Shown: positions 1 to 8,637, counted from the first letter of the stretch. The stretch: 64,000 nucleotides of DNA from Pseudanabaena sp. ABRG5-3 (GCF_003967015.1 NZ_AP017560.1:3532048-3596047); one strand, 5' to 3'. Translations and numbers: made by a program. The notes: generated from the letters alone by a model not told the origin.

Positions 1-93
1 GGTTGGTTGGCAGAGCCATCTTGCAGTTTGGTGTCATCGACTCTTTCCATTCCTAATGGAAAAGATCTTGCTCATGGCTGCACCTAAAGTGAT

Positions 94-136
94 CTAAGCA
101 AAATGGATATCGCAACGCGATATCCATTTTGCTTAG
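94..136. repeat. Perfect 20-bp hairpin, triloop
   Basis: Positions 94-113 pair perfectly with 117-136, leaving the three-base loop AAC. It lies beyond the 3' end of the minus-strand acetyltransferase gene and has no long T tract, so a terminator role is possible but not shown. Confidence 0.8.
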
Positions 137-145
137 GAAAAGAAT

Positions 146-200
146 CACAAGAAGCCTTTTGAAATCATTGCAAAGCAACGATTTCAAAAGGCTTCTTGTG
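146..200 (-). terminator. 21-bp hairpin after the GNAT gene
   Basis: Positions 146-166 pair perfectly with 180-200; the inner bases pair further with one A-C mismatch. It begins 25 bases after the stop of the minus-strand acetyltransferase and is its probable terminator. Confidence 0.55.
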
Positions 201-224
201 GATTTGAGCGCAAAGCGCTCTACT

Positions 225-785
225 CTAGAGAATAAAATCAAGCGATCGCGTAATTGCATACATCTTTACATCCCAAGGACGATTTTTTGTGAATACATAA
301 TTATGCAGAATCCCTTCAAACTGCATTCCAGATTTTTCTAAAACTCTTGCTGAGCCAATATTATCAACGGCACAATATGCCTGAATCCTGAGCAAATGCA
401 TCACATGAAACCCGAAAGCGATCGCTGCTTGTGCTGCTTCTGTCATTAATCCCTGTCCCCAATATTCCCTTGCTAGCACGTAACCCAATTCGGCACGGCG
501 ATGGATTGACTCGGTGTGCAAACTACAAGTTCCGATTAGTTTGCCACTTTCTTTCTCAATGATTCCCCACTTCATGCCTCTGCCAGAACGATACATTTTA
601 AAAGCTATGTTATTGAGATACTCGTAAGTATCCTGAATGGATTGATGATGATCCCATAGTGTGTACCTTGTCACTTGTGGATCGCTGGCATAGGCAAAAA
701 TATCTTCGGCATCTTCAATGGTGATTTTCCGAAGCATCAGTCTTGGGGTTTGCAAAGTTAGCATTTGATCTGGCAGATCTAGCAT
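225..785 (-). CDS. GNAT family N-acetyltransferase (RimJ/RimL type)
   Basis: The 186-residue protein resembles the RimJ/RimL branch of the GNAT superfamily, which moves an acetyl group from acetyl-CoA to an amine such as a protein N-terminus or a small molecule. It opens with the typical strand 'LQTPRLMLRKIT', has the acetyl-CoA binding stretch 'ELGYVLAREYWGQGLMTEA' near residues 110-130, and the late motif 'NIGSARVLEKSGM', where N and the E/G of the final helix are characteristic of the family. No signal peptide is seen, so it should be cytoplasmic. The ATG at 785 is the first start in frame. It stands alone on its strand, divergent from hemF. The substrate cannot be told from the sequence. 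Confidence 0.88.
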   Translation of the reverse strand: MLDLPDQMLTLQTPRLMLRKITIEDAEDIFAYASDPQVTRYTLWDHHQSIQDTYEYLNNIAFKMYRSGRGMKWGIIEKESGKLIGTCSLHTESIHRRAELGYVLAREYWGQGLMTEAAQAAIAFGFHVMHLLRIQAYCAVDNIGSARVLEKSGMQFEGILHNYVFTKNRPWDVKMYAITRSLDFIL

Positions 786-932
786 GGTGATAGCTCTATA
801 AATTTTCTACACAATGCTTTACATTTCACCTAGCATTACAGACTAAATGTAAAGTATTTATTTAGTGATAAACGCTTATAACAAATCCTCAGTCCAATTT
901 CTGAAATATTTAGTAATTACAAAGAAACGATT

Positions 933-1955
933 ATGACTATCGCTCCTGTTGCTCCTAGTAAGGTTTTACCAAAAGTTCCTGTTGATTCTAAGACTCGTGT
1001 GAAACAATTCATGCAGAACTTACAAGACAGCATTTGCCAAGGCTTAGAGGAATTAGACGGCAAAGCTAAATTTAAACAAGATCAGTGGGAAAGACCTGAA
1101 GGCGGCGGCGGCAGATCTCGTGTAATTACTGATGGTGACTATTTCGATAAGGGTGGCGTAAATTTTTCTGAGGTGTTTGGCTCTCAATTGCCCCCCACCA
1201 TTTTGCGCCATCACCCAGAAGTTGCAGGCGAAACCTTCTACGCAACGGGTACTTCGATGGTGCTGCATCCCAAGAATCCCTATGCACCAACAGTCCATTT
1301 AAACTATCGTTATTTTGAAGCAGGTCCAATCTGGTGGTTTGGTGGTGGACTTGACCTCACCCCCTATTACGGTTTTGGCGAAGATGCTAAGCATTTGCAC
1401 ACTACACTCAAGGCTGCTTGCGATCGCCATAATCCTCATTACTATCCTGTGTTCAAGCAATGGTGTGATGATTACTTTTTCCTCAAGCACCGTGGTGAGA
1501 CTCGTGGAGTCGGTGGTATTTTCTTTGACTACCAAAATGGTGAAGAGGGACTTTATAAAAACAGTAATGACTCGACCACTGCTCAGGTCATGAGTGACGA
1601 GATCGGTGATGTGCCTCGTACTTGGGAAGAAATTTTTGCCTTTGTTCAAGACTGTGGTCATGCTTTCTTGCCTGCCTATACCCCGATCGCTAACCGTCGC
1701 CGCAATATGGAATTTGGCGATCGCGAGAAGCAATGGCAACTCTACCGTCGGGGACGCTATGTCGAATTTAACCTTGTCTACGATCGCGGTACTATCTTTG
1801 GTCTACAAACCAATGGACGTACTGAGTCAATTTTGATGTCACTTCCTCCTCTTGTACGTTGGGATTATGACTATCATCCTGAACCTAATACCCCTGAAGC
1901 TGAATTACACACAACCTTCTTAAAACCCCAAGACTGGGTTAACTGGCAAGCTTAA
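933..1955 (+). CDS. hemF: Oxygen-dependent coproporphyrinogen III oxidase
   Basis: HemF uses molecular oxygen to decarboxylate two propionate side chains of coproporphyrinogen III, giving protoporphyrinogen IX for haem and chlorophyll. The 340-residue product is full length and carries the family hallmarks: 'EGGGGRSRV' near residue 55, '[13 protein letters not shown]' near 133, '[10 protein letters not shown]' near 192 and '[16 protein letters not shown]' near 273. It is a soluble enzyme with no signal peptide. The gene is monocistronic, preceded by about 150 bases of AT-rich leader and followed by a clear hairpin terminator. Many cyanobacteria also have an oxygen-independent HemN; none is in this window. 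Confidence 0.97.
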   Translation: MTIAPVAPSKVLPKVPVDSKTRVKQFMQNLQDSICQGLEELDGKAKFKQDQWERPEGGGGRSRVITDGDYFDKGGVNFSEVFGSQLPPTILRHHPEVAGETFYATGTSMVLHPKNPYAPTVHLNYRYFEAGPIWWFGGGLDLTPYYGFGEDAKHLHTTLKAACDRHNPHYYPVFKQWCDDYFFLKHRGETRGVGGIFFDYQNGEEGLYKNSNDSTTAQVMSDEIGDVPRTWEEIFAFVQDCGHAFLPAYTPIANRRRNMEFGDREKQWQLYRRGRYVEFNLVYDRGTIFGLQTNGRTESILMSLPPLVRWDYDYHPEPNTPEAELHTTFLKPQDWVNWQA

Positions 1956-1974
1956 TTTAATCGTTGGCTGATAT

Positions 1975-2002
1975 AAAAAAGCACCCTAACGGGTGCTTTT
2001 TT
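1975..2002 (+). terminator. Terminator of hemF
   Basis: A 12-bp stem (1975-1986 with 1991-2002) has a TAAC loop, a GC-rich core and a run of T on the 3' arm, the classical intrinsic terminator shape. It lies 20 bases after the hemF stop codon. Confidence 0.85.
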
Positions 2003-2036
2003 ATACTTAAATATCCTATAGAAATATCTTGAGCTA

Positions 2037-3452
2037 ATGAATTCAACTACAAAAATCGATCGCTCTTCTATCAATTCAATTTTTATAATTGTAGTTGTCA
2101 GTACCTTAGTTTTATTCTTTTTTAGCAGTCTTCGACATTCTTTATTTCAATCTGGTGCATGGGATTTGGGCATTTTTGATCAAGGAGTTTACTTGATCAG
2201 TCAGGGATTGTTGCCGCTCTCTTCTTTTACAGACTTTCATATATTGGCAGATCATGCTGCATTTATACTTTATCCATTAAGTATTTTTTATAAAATTTAT
2301 CCAGATATTCATTGGTTACTTTTAATTCAGGCTGTTGCACTCGCAAGTGGAGCAATTCCAGTTTATAAATTAGCTCTTCAGCAGGGAGTATCTAATAACC
2401 AGGGATATTTACTATCCTTAATTTATGTTTTGTCTCCATTAATATTTAATGCCAATTTATTTGATTTTCATCCTGATGTAATCTCAGTACCATTTTTTCT
2501 CTGGGCTGTTTTATTCGCAAGAGCAGGTAAAACATTACATTTTTGTCTGGCTTTAGTAATGATACTTAGTTGTAAAGCAGTTTTTGCAATTACTGTCATA
2601 GCTATGGGGATATGGCTAGTTTTATTTGAGAAGAGAAAATTAATGGGGCTAATTGCAATATTAGTTGGAATAGTATGGCTAATTGTTGCGACTCAGTTTG
2701 TAATTCCTTTAATTGGTGGAGCATCAGCTAGTACAGTTCGCCATATTGGTAGATATGCCTCTTTAGGCAATTCTTACTCAGAAATCTTGATAAATTTGTT
2801 TCTGAAGCCAAACCTGTTTATCAATAAGATATTTTCTATAGATGGTTTTGTGTATTTACTACTTCTATTTACCCCATTTATTTGGCTTCTAAAAAATGCA
2901 AATCTATCTCCTTTATTAGTTACAATGCCAACTATAGCCATGAGCATATTATCCGACGATCCTGCTCAACGCTATCTAGCAAATCAATATCCTTTGCCAG
3001 TATTGCCATTTTTAATGCTCATTGCAATTTCTAAACTTAGCTCAATGGAGTTTCAAAAAAATTGGTATTTTCGATTTATAGTTTTCTGGGCAGTATTAGC
3101 TTTTGTTGTAATGTCAAGATTAAATTTATTTACAGGTCAGTATTTAACCTTTACAGACACTTGGAACGCTAATAACGAAGCAATTGCAATGATCAAAACT
3201 AAAGGTAGTATTCTCACAACCCATGAGATTTCTCCCCATGTGACTCAACGTCCAGTTGTTAATCTTTCTTTTTCTAGCAAGAATTATAACCTAGAAAATT
3301 TCGACTATATTTTACTAAATACAAGACATCCTGGAGACTTTAGCGATCGCAATTATGCTCTTAGTTTAGTTGAACAATCCAAAAAAATACCTAGCTTCAA
3401 ACTTGAGTATCAGAAAGATGATGTTTATTTGTTTACGAAGTATAGTTTGTGA
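2037..3452 (+). CDS. DUF2079 multi-pass membrane protein
   Basis: This 471-residue protein belongs to DUF2079. The recognisable part is the N-terminal block 'SGAWDLGIFDQGVYLISQG' (residues about 39-57), followed by the first loop with 'DHAAFILYPLSIFYKIYP'. Long hydrophobic segments follow to about residue 370, so it spans the inner membrane many times; the C-terminal 90 residues are polar. Family members are thought to resemble GT-C type glycosyltransferase folds, but no reaction has been established and none is claimed here. The gene is distinctly AT-rich compared with hemF. It stands alone and runs convergently into the Uma2 gene with only 3 bases between stop codons. Confidence 0.85.
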   Translation: MNSTTKIDRSSINSIFIIVVVSTLVLFFFSSLRHSLFQSGAWDLGIFDQGVYLISQGLLPLSSFTDFHILADHAAFILYPLSIFYKIYPDIHWLLLIQAVALASGAIPVYKLALQQGVSNNQGYLLSLIYVLSPLIFNANLFDFHPDVISVPFFLWAVLFARAGKTLHFCLALVMILSCKAVFAITVIAMGIWLVLFEKRKLMGLIAILVGIVWLIVATQFVIPLIGGASASTVRHIGRYASLGNSYSEILINLFLKPNLFINKIFSIDGFVYLLLLFTPFIWLLKNANLSPLLVTMPTIAMSILSDDPAQRYLANQYPLPVLPFLMLIAISKLSSMEFQKNWYFRFIVFWAVLAFVVMSRLNLFTGQYLTFTDTWNANNEAIAMIKTKGSILTTHEISPHVTQRPVVNLSFSSKNYNLENFDYILLNTRHPGDFSDRNYALSLVEQSKKIPSFKLEYQKDDVYLFTKYSL

Positions 3453-3455
3453 TTT

Positions 3456-4184
3456 TTAGGTTAGCAATTGGTCAGGATCAATACCTTGCGATCGCAAGAT
3501 TGCCTCTAGTCTTTCAGCCCTTTGGATTGCTTGTTCCTTAGCTAAGCGTTCCTGCTCCTCTGGTAGTGGCACAATTTCACCATTTGCCTTAAACCAACGT
3601 AACTGATTAGCGTGGATGCCTAGATACAGTTCAATTTGATCACTCCATAGCCAGCCTGACTCATTAGGCTGGATTGGCTCATATTTACCATCAACTAAAT
3701 GAAATCCTGCAAATTCTAGACTGTGAGGATCAAACCAAAAATAGTTAGGTAAGCGCCACACATCTTGATATAGCTGCTTCTTCTCACCCCGATCCACCTT
3801 TGCTGTGGAATCAGATAGCAATTCAATCACCAGATTCGGGTATCTACCACCTTCGCTCCACAAAACCCAACTTTTGCGATCTCGCTTCTCTGCATCCAGT
3901 ACCACAAATACATCGGGCCCTCGAAAATCCTTTGTTTTTAATTGTTGTTCGTTGTAATAAACGGTGAGATTCCCAGTGACATAGACATCTTGGCGATCGC
4001 GCCAGTAATATTTTAAAAGGCGAATTAATAAATCAATCTGTTCGCGGTGTAAATCACTTTCCAATTCTGGTTCGTCACTATATAGATCAGTAGGTGGACA
4101 TTTGATTTCATCAATTAGCTCTTCATCAATCTCACTGACCAGATTTTCGCTAACCGATGGTGGGTTGACATTCAAAAGAACCAT
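3456..4184 (-). CDS. Uma2 family (DUF820) putative endonuclease
   Basis: Uma2 proteins have a PD-(D/E)XK nuclease-like fold, are expanded in cyanobacteria and have no settled function. The core is visible: 'GPDVFVVLDAEKRDRKSWVLW' supplies the first acidic residue and 'PNLVIELLSDSTAKVDRGEKK' supplies the E and the family's D-S/T-K region. The C-terminus is charged and probably helical ('EEQERLAKEQAIQRAERLEAIL'). I chose the ATG at 4184 because GGGAG lies 8 bases upstream; the longer reading frame to 4250 would run through a perfect hairpin. The product is then 242 residues, soluble. It is convergent with the DUF2079 gene. Confidence 0.82.
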   Translation of the reverse strand: MVLLNVNPPSVSENLVSEIDEELIDEIKCPPTDLYSDEPELESDLHREQIDLLIRLLKYYWRDRQDVYVTGNLTVYYNEQQLKTKDFRGPDVFVVLDAEKRDRKSWVLWSEGGRYPNLVIELLSDSTAKVDRGEKKQLYQDVWRLPNYFWFDPHSLEFAGFHLVDGKYEPIQPNESGWLWSDQIELYLGIHANQLRWFKANGEIVPLPEEQERLAKEQAIQRAERLEAILRSQGIDPDQLLT

Positions 4185-4211
4185 TGCAAGGCTCCCTAGC
4201 AATATAGAGTA

Positions 4212-4250
4212 ATGATCTATGGGCGTTGCTTCATGCCGCCCATAGATCAT
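4212..4250. repeat. 14-bp hairpin upstream of the Uma2 gene
   Basis: Positions 4212-4225 pair with 4237-4250 around an 11-base loop. It sits between the Uma2 start and the hairpin at 4270, in the divergent spacer. Confidence 0.7.
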
Positions 4251-4269
4251 TTAGTATAACTAAAACACA

Positions 4270-4300
4270 GTGATAGGCGGCGCAATGCGCCGCCTATCAC
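4270..4300. repeat. 14-bp GC-rich hairpin with AAT triloop
   Basis: Positions 4270-4283 pair perfectly with 4287-4300; the apex is GCGC-AAT-GCGC. It lies 26 bases before the livF start, in the divergent promoter region, so it is not a simple terminator for either neighbour. Confidence 0.75.
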
Positions 4301-4326
4301 TTAAAGAACTTGGGAGATGAGGATCG

Positions 4327-5028
4327 GTGTTAGAAATCAACAACCTTAGTGTTAACTATGGCGGGATTCAGGCTTTACAAGATGTGAGCTTGACTGTCAA
4401 TGAAGGCGAAGTTGTCACTTTAATCGGGGCAAATGGTGCGGGTAAAACGACAACTTTACGCACTATTTCGCGTTTGGTATCACCGCGATCAGGACAGATC
4501 CTCTACAACGGCAAAAATATTACGAGCTTAAGACCCGATCAAGTGGTGCAGGTTGGCATTGCCCATAGTCCAGAAGGGCGCAGAGTATTAGCTCGACAAA
4601 CGGTATTAGATAATTTGGAACTCGGTGCTTTTTTGCGGAGCGATCGCTGGGGAATTAAGGCCGATATCGAAAAGCAATTTCAGATATTTCCACGCCTCGG
4701 TGAGCGCCGCGATCAACTCGCTGGAACCCTAAGTGGTGGTGAACAACAAATGTTAGCGATCGCCCGTGCGGTGATGAGTCGTCCAAAATTATTATTGCTC
4801 GATGAACCGAGCTTAGGCTTAGCACCGCAAATTGTGCGGGAAATTTTTAAAACGATTGTGGAACTGAATAAGTCTGGTGTAACGATTTTATTGGTAGAAC
4901 AAAATGCTAACTTAGCCTTACAAAATGCGAATCGTGGCTATGTGATGGAGTCAGGAATAATTACAATTGAGGGGCAAGCATCAGACTTATTGATTGATGA
5001 AAGAGTGCGTCAGGCTTATTTGGGTTAA
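4327..5028 (+). CDS. livF: LivF-type branched-chain/neutral amino acid ABC transporter ATPase
   Basis: This 233-residue ATPase belongs to the LivF group that powers uptake of branched-chain or neutral amino acids (NatE in cyanobacteria) or, in a close relative, urea. Walker A is 'GANGAGKTT' near residue 36, the signature is 'LSGGEQQMLAIARA' near 137, and Walker B is 'LLLLDEPSLGLAP' near 157; the 'HSPEGRRV' block near 78 is typical of LivF. It starts with GTG at 4327, supported by GGGAG/GAGG just upstream. The partner permeases and binding protein are not nearby, which is common for nat genes in cyanobacteria. UrtE is the main alternative. Confidence 0.85.
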   Translation: MLEINNLSVNYGGIQALQDVSLTVNEGEVVTLIGANGAGKTTTLRTISRLVSPRSGQILYNGKNITSLRPDQVVQVGIAHSPEGRRVLARQTVLDNLELGAFLRSDRWGIKADIEKQFQIFPRLGERRDQLAGTLSGGEQQMLAIARAVMSRPKLLLLDEPSLGLAPQIVREIFKTIVELNKSGVTILLVEQNANLALQNANRGYVMESGIITIEGQASDLLIDERVRQAYLG

Positions 5029-5154
5029 TTGCCAATGTTCGGAGACCCAGCAAAACAAAAACTCTCTTATTTATTGGCTACCATGGAAAAAGTGAAAAGT
5101 TGTGTTTTAACTTACACTTTATACATAGATATCTAGCGCGTCGCATTGTTTCGT

Positions 5155-6252
5155 ATGATTGAGACCCTCAATAAGTTGCCTCGTTGGTTTTCACTGGGCT
5201 TAACCTTTCCGTTAATTTTCCTGAACGGGTGGCTATTGCTATTGCTTGGTAGAGAATTGCAACCATTAGTTAGTATTCTCATTACGGCAACAGTGATTTC
5301 GTTTTTGCTAGATTATCCCATTCGCTTTCTAATTAAATTGAGAGTGAAGCGAGGTATCGCCGCAGGATTAGTGATCCTCATATTTTTCATGCTGCTTAGC
5401 ACTCTAGCCATTTTTCTCGTGCCGCTAATTTTGGCACAGGCAAATGAATTACTTGTGCGTCTGCCTGATTGGATTAAGTCAGGTCAGCAGCAGTTGCAAA
5501 CTCTTGAAACTTGGGCGATCGCTCAGCAATTACCAATCGATATCAGCAGCACTTTTAATCAATTAATTGAAAAACTAACTGGTGTATTGAGATCTTTAAC
5601 CAGTCAGCTTTTTGGACTTGTTTTTGGTGCGATCGGTAGTATCGTCAACATCTTTCTAACTTTAGTCTTTTCCATTTTTCTAGTTCTGCGTGGGCAGGAT
5701 CTTTGGAATGGGTTGCTAAGCTGGCTGCCTCAAAAATGGAATGATCAGGTACGTAATTTACTCCCTCGCAATTTTGAGCGCTTTATCGTCGGACAGGTGA
5801 CTTTAGCTACGATTCTTGGTATATGTCAAACTACTGCCCTGCTCATTTTAGGTGTCCCCTTAGCCCAACTGTTTGGATTTGGCATTGGGATTGCGAGCTT
5901 AATTCCCCTTGGTGGATCAACATCAATTATCACGATTAGCCTCTTGCTTGCCTTACAAAATTTTTGGTTAGGAGTAAAGGTTCTATTGGTAGCTGTAGCT
6001 GTTATTCAGGTTGTGGAGAATGTATTAGGTCCCCGCATTGTTGGTGAGTTAACGGGGCTAAATCCAGTCTGGATGTTAATTTCTCTCGATATTGGGTTTA
6101 AGTTGAATGGTGTTTTAGGTTTGCTGGTAGCAGTACCGATCGCTGGCTTTATCAAAGGAACCTTTGATACGATCCGTGGTGTCAAGATTCCACCAACGAA
6201 AGAGGAAATCAAGGCGATCGCTGAGGGACATACAGAAGTTGTAATTAAGTGA
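5155..6252 (+). CDS. AI-2E/PerM family transporter
   Basis: The 365-residue protein is a multi-spanning inner-membrane permease of the AI-2E (TqsA/PerM) family. There are hydrophobic segments at about residues 13-60, 67-95, 155-180, 215-275 and 300-335, with the polar loop 'LPDWIKSGQQQLQTLE' between the third and fourth, as in the family. Conserved glycine/proline motifs 'GPRIVGELTGLNPVW' and 'GLLVAVPIAGFIKG' are near the C-terminus. The substrate is not predictable: family members carry autoinducer-2, sodium/protons or other solutes. I use the ATG at 5155; a TTG at 5146 would add three residues. A long hairpin follows. Confidence 0.85.
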   Translation: MIETLNKLPRWFSLGLTFPLIFLNGWLLLLLGRELQPLVSILITATVISFLLDYPIRFLIKLRVKRGIAAGLVILIFFMLLSTLAIFLVPLILAQANELLVRLPDWIKSGQQQLQTLETWAIAQQLPIDISSTFNQLIEKLTGVLRSLTSQLFGLVFGAIGSIVNIFLTLVFSIFLVLRGQDLWNGLLSWLPQKWNDQVRNLLPRNFERFIVGQVTLATILGICQTTALLILGVPLAQLFGFGIGIASLIPLGGSTSIITISLLLALQNFWLGVKVLLVAVAVIQVVENVLGPRIVGELTGLNPVWMLISLDIGFKLNGVLGLLVAVPIAGFIKGTFDTIRGVKIPPTKEEIKAIAEGHTEVVIK

Positions 6253-6260
6253 CAAAGAGA

Positions 6261-6303
6261 TTCAAGGGAAAGCTCTATCTGATGGATAGAGCTTTCCCTT
6301 GAA
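6261..6303 (+). terminator. 19-bp perfect hairpin after the AI-2E gene
   Basis: Positions 6261-6279 pair with 6285-6303 around a TGATG loop, starting 8 bases after the stop codon. There is no strong T tract, but position and stability suggest a 3'-end structure. Confidence 0.7.
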
Positions 6304-6418
6304 TAACTCAAAAAGTTTATATAAATTCCGTTAATATAGGCATTTGCCATTGAAATAAAGTTAATATTATTTTTTAGAGGGGAATATCTATTATTTAGCT
6401 CATGATATTCTAAAAAAC

Positions 6419-6733
6419 ATGTTTGATTTATTTCTAAGTACAGCAATCTCTACTACCCACACACAAATTGTTGCTCAGGCTCAAATTGTTGCTCAGGCTC
6501 AAGCACCAACAGTCTATCTCCCTATCTCAACTAAACAATCCCCCAGACAGAATTGTGTCACTTATACAGCCACGAATACTACTGGGAGAACGGTGAGAAA
6601 TGTATCTGTCAATCTTCGCGATAGCAAAGGTGAGATCCGGAAATCCTTCTTGACTTCATCTTTAGCTGCTGGGGAAACTGAAACTTTTGATCTTTGTGAC
6701 AACTCATTTGTAAATGTCGAAGCAAAGCAATAA
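6419..6733 (+). CDS. Small hypothetical protein, possibly exported
   Basis: The 104-residue product is not recognised. The first 20 residues are moderately hydrophobic and end in a duplicated 'IVAQAQ' hexapeptide (encoded by an 18-bp tandem repeat at about 6467-6502), which could form a signal sequence cleaved after an AQA motif. The rest, with 'NCVTYTATNTTGRTVRNVSVNLRD' style strands and two cysteines about 50 residues apart, reads like a small beta-sandwich (an FxLYD-like extracellular domain is a guess). The ribosome binding site is weak, so the start is uncertain. Confidence 0.5.
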   Translation: MFDLFLSTAISTTHTQIVAQAQIVAQAQAPTVYLPISTKQSPRQNCVTYTATNTTGRTVRNVSVNLRDSKGEIRKSFLTSSLAAGETETFDLCDNSFVNVEAKQ

Positions 6734-6891
6734 AAATACAAGTATTATTACTTATTGTTGAATAGATAATTTAGACAAAACTTAGAGTAAGCAAGGAATC
6801 TGTGGGGAAAAATCTTTGCTTACTTTAAGTTTTTGTAACTTATAACCCAATCAATAGATATCCTGTTAATCTAAATAAAATAAACATGAGC

Positions 6892-6912
6892 AGCGCAAAT
6901 GCTACTCATGTT
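6892..6912 (+). terminator. Small hairpin 160 bases after the previous gene
   Basis: AAACATGAG at 6892-6900 pairs with CTCATGTTT at 6904-6912, and additional bases can pair inside. TCTCTTTT follows, giving a weak terminator-like shape upstream of the next gene. Confidence 0.4.
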
Positions 6913-6946
6913 TCTCTTTTTATAGCCCCACTGACAACTTGTGCAT

Positions 6947-7267
6947 ATGAAGCGTTTTCGGGATGAATGGATTGACGAATGGTGTCAAGAAAATGGTTGG
7001 ACTGACCTATTTGTAGAGCGCTGCTGTAATTATTGGGCATTTCCCCCAAGCTCTGTCATGCCCTTACCAATCCCTAACGATACCCTTCGAGAGATCAAAG
7101 CTGCTAAAGGCATGAGTGATGATGAAAAATTCTGGACATTCGCTGCGATCGCGATTTCCTGTATTGCCTCAATATTTAGTTTTATCTTTAAAAATCCCCT
7201 ACCCATTACCTGTGCATTTGGCTGTGTTGCCTTTATCGTCGGACAACTAGAAATCGAAGAGTTTTAA
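6947..7267 (+). CDS. Small hypothetical membrane protein
   Basis: The 106-residue protein is not recognised. Its N-terminal half is soluble and tryptophan-rich ('RDEWIDEWCQENGWTDLF', two Cys), followed by a cationic/polar stretch and two hydrophobic segments at about residues 66-85 and 88-100, so a hairpin membrane anchor is likely. The ATG at 6947 is preferred to a GTG two codons earlier. The last 16 codons together with the downstream hairpin are duplicated immediately after the gene (7306-7389), leaving a second, untranslated copy of the 3' end. Confidence 0.6.
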   Translation: MKRFRDEWIDEWCQENGWTDLFVERCCNYWAFPPSSVMPLPIPNDTLREIKAAKGMSDDEKFWTFAAIAISCIASIFSFIFKNPLPITCAFGCVAFIVGQLEIEEF

Positions 7268-7389
7268 TCAAAAGGGGATGTGCTGCATCCCCTTTTGATT
7301 TAGATTTTGGCTGCGTTGCCTTTATCGTCGGACAACTAGAAATCGAAGAGTTTTAATCAAAAGGGGATGTGCTGCATCCCCTTTTGATT
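7217..7389 (+). repeat. Tandem duplication of a gene 3' end plus its hairpin
   Basis: Bases 7217-7300 are repeated at 7306-7389 (offset 89) with one visible difference (T at 7224, C at 7313). Each copy contains the last codons, the stop codon and a 15-bp hairpin (7266-7300 and 7355-7389) with the loop TGCTG. The unit is not a multiple of three, and the first stop codon prevents the second copy from being read. Confidence 0.9.
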
Positions 7390-7394
7390 AAAAC

Positions 7395-7423
7395 AAGAAA
7401 GGCTCGCTTAGCGAGCCTTTCTT
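7395..7423 (-). terminator. Hairpin terminator at the end of opcA
   Basis: A 13-bp stem (7395-7407 with 7411-7423) with loop TTA; the minus strand reads into a T-rich arm directly after the opcA stop. With the hairpins at 7266 and 7355 it separates two convergent genes. Confidence 0.7.
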
Positions 7424-8544
7424 TATAGAGATAGTATTTTGGCTACGAGTGCCAGACTTTCCTCAAAAAGAACTTCTCGCCCCCAACGCTGAAGTTGTTG
7501 ACCCAGCAGGGTATCAGCACTTTGATCAGATAAAGGCGACACCTGATGCACACGATAGTTTTGTGCGCCACCACCAGCTTCCATCCGCATACAGCCTGTG
7601 GACTCCGAGCAGAACACATTACAAGCATCAGTATTTTGATTAGAAGCCGTTAAGCGCAAGCCTATCAAATCACCAATAACTTCTCCAGGATCGCCAACGG
7701 GGATCGCGGCAAGTTCAGCTTTAATTCTGAGGTTGTTTCGTCCCTCAAAAATAATATGCTGAATGTCATAATCACCACCTTCACTACTGCGTTCGAGTGG
7801 TTCCCATTCCAAACGACTAGCAATCCAGCCTAAAAACATTAGGGCTTGGGTGCTATTACCGCGCTCATAGTCAATGGTAATGCCATCGATTTCCCAAACG
7901 GCAGCACGGCGATCGGGTTGGTCAAAGGCTTGAGCCGTGAGTTCTTGCCAAGGAGCTAGCCTTTGCCAGTTGAGATCGGCAATTTGAGTACTCGCTTGGA
8001 TCATTGCTTTGACTTTGAGCAGGTCTGCTTCCGAATTGCTAAAAGTTGCTGAGTCCATAATTAAGCGATCGCTTAAGTTGACCAGCTTCTCAAACATTCT
8101 TGTATTGGGGGCAGGGCTATCCTTCCACCAGAGAAATACAGGCAAATCGGGGATCAGTAATTCTGGAAGAATACTATGTACCCGCTCAAAGGCAGGTTTT
8201 GCCCCAGAGAGTGTAATGTATTCTCCACAAATTAAGGAACTGCGGCTTTTTTGAATTGGGCAGTAAGCAGCTACCTGTGCCGAGATACCTTGATCCTCAC
8301 CCTCAACTGTTACGAGATCGATGACTCGACAGGGGCTTTGAGAGGCGATAGATTCTACTGAAGCAATCCGCGATGCTGCACCAATGGTTTCAGGCTCATA
8401 TACCAGTAGGTTAAAGGTAGTGGCACGGGCAGCAGAGTTCTCACCATAGGACTGCCAGATTTTGCTTAGCTCTGCTTCGACTTGGGATACCGAGACATCT
8501 TTGGGAGCTTGCAAAGATACGACGGGAGTTGTTTGCGTACTCAT
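7423..8544 (-). CDS. opcA: Glucose-6-phosphate dehydrogenase assembly protein OpcA
   Basis: OpcA binds glucose-6-phosphate dehydrogenase, promotes its oligomerisation and sets its redox activation in cyanobacteria, so it is needed for the oxidative pentose phosphate pathway in the dark. The 373-residue product has the expected length and the family pattern: 'ARATTFNLLVYEP' near residue 39, 'PVFLWWKDSPAP' near 135 and 'LRIKAELAAIP' in the C-terminal half. It is soluble. It lies 93 bases downstream of zwf on the same strand, the normal cyanobacterial zwf-opcA arrangement, with a repeat-rich spacer between. Confidence 0.95.
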   Translation of the reverse strand: MSTQTTPVVSLQAPKDVSVSQVEAELSKIWQSYGENSAARATTFNLLVYEPETIGAASRIASVESIASQSPCRVIDLVTVEGEDQGISAQVAAYCPIQKSRSSLICGEYITLSGAKPAFERVHSILPELLIPDLPVFLWWKDSPAPNTRMFEKLVNLSDRLIMDSATFSNSEADLLKVKAMIQASTQIADLNWQRLAPWQELTAQAFDQPDRRAAVWEIDGITIDYERGNSTQALMFLGWIASRLEWEPLERSSEGGDYDIQHIIFEGRNNLRIKAELAAIPVGDPGEVIGDLIGLRLTASNQNTDACNVFCSESTGCMRMEAGGGAQNYRVHQVSPLSDQSADTLLGQQLQRWGREVLFEESLALVAKILSL

Positions 8545-8580
8545 AGGAATTAGGTATTAAGTATTAGGAAGTTCAAATTG

Positions 8581-8630
8581 CGAATTACGAATTACGAATT
8601 ACAAATTAATCATTCGTAATTCGTAATTCG
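8581..8630. repeat. Seven-base repeats forming a 19-bp hairpin between zwf and opcA
   Basis: CGAATTA units on one side (8581-8599) are the exact reverse complement of ATTCGTA units on the other (8612-8630), with a 12-base AT-rich loop. Heptanucleotide repeats of this kind are known from cyanobacterial intergenic regions. In zwf-opcA mRNA it would form a hairpin between the two coding regions. Confidence 0.85.
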
Positions 8631-8637
8631 TAATTGA

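Noticed and set aside
1-93. Possible start of a minus-strand gene running off the left edge (ATG at 50 or 37)
   Set aside because: Fewer than 17 codons are visible, no family can be recognised and the two candidate starts disagree in frame.
53-341. Two open frames over the first hairpins
   Set aside because: They read through perfect inverted repeats and the end of the acetyltransferase gene and have no motif or binding site.
1299-1739. 146-codon minus-strand frame opposite hemF
   Set aside because: Antisense to a highly conserved gene; no known protein pattern.
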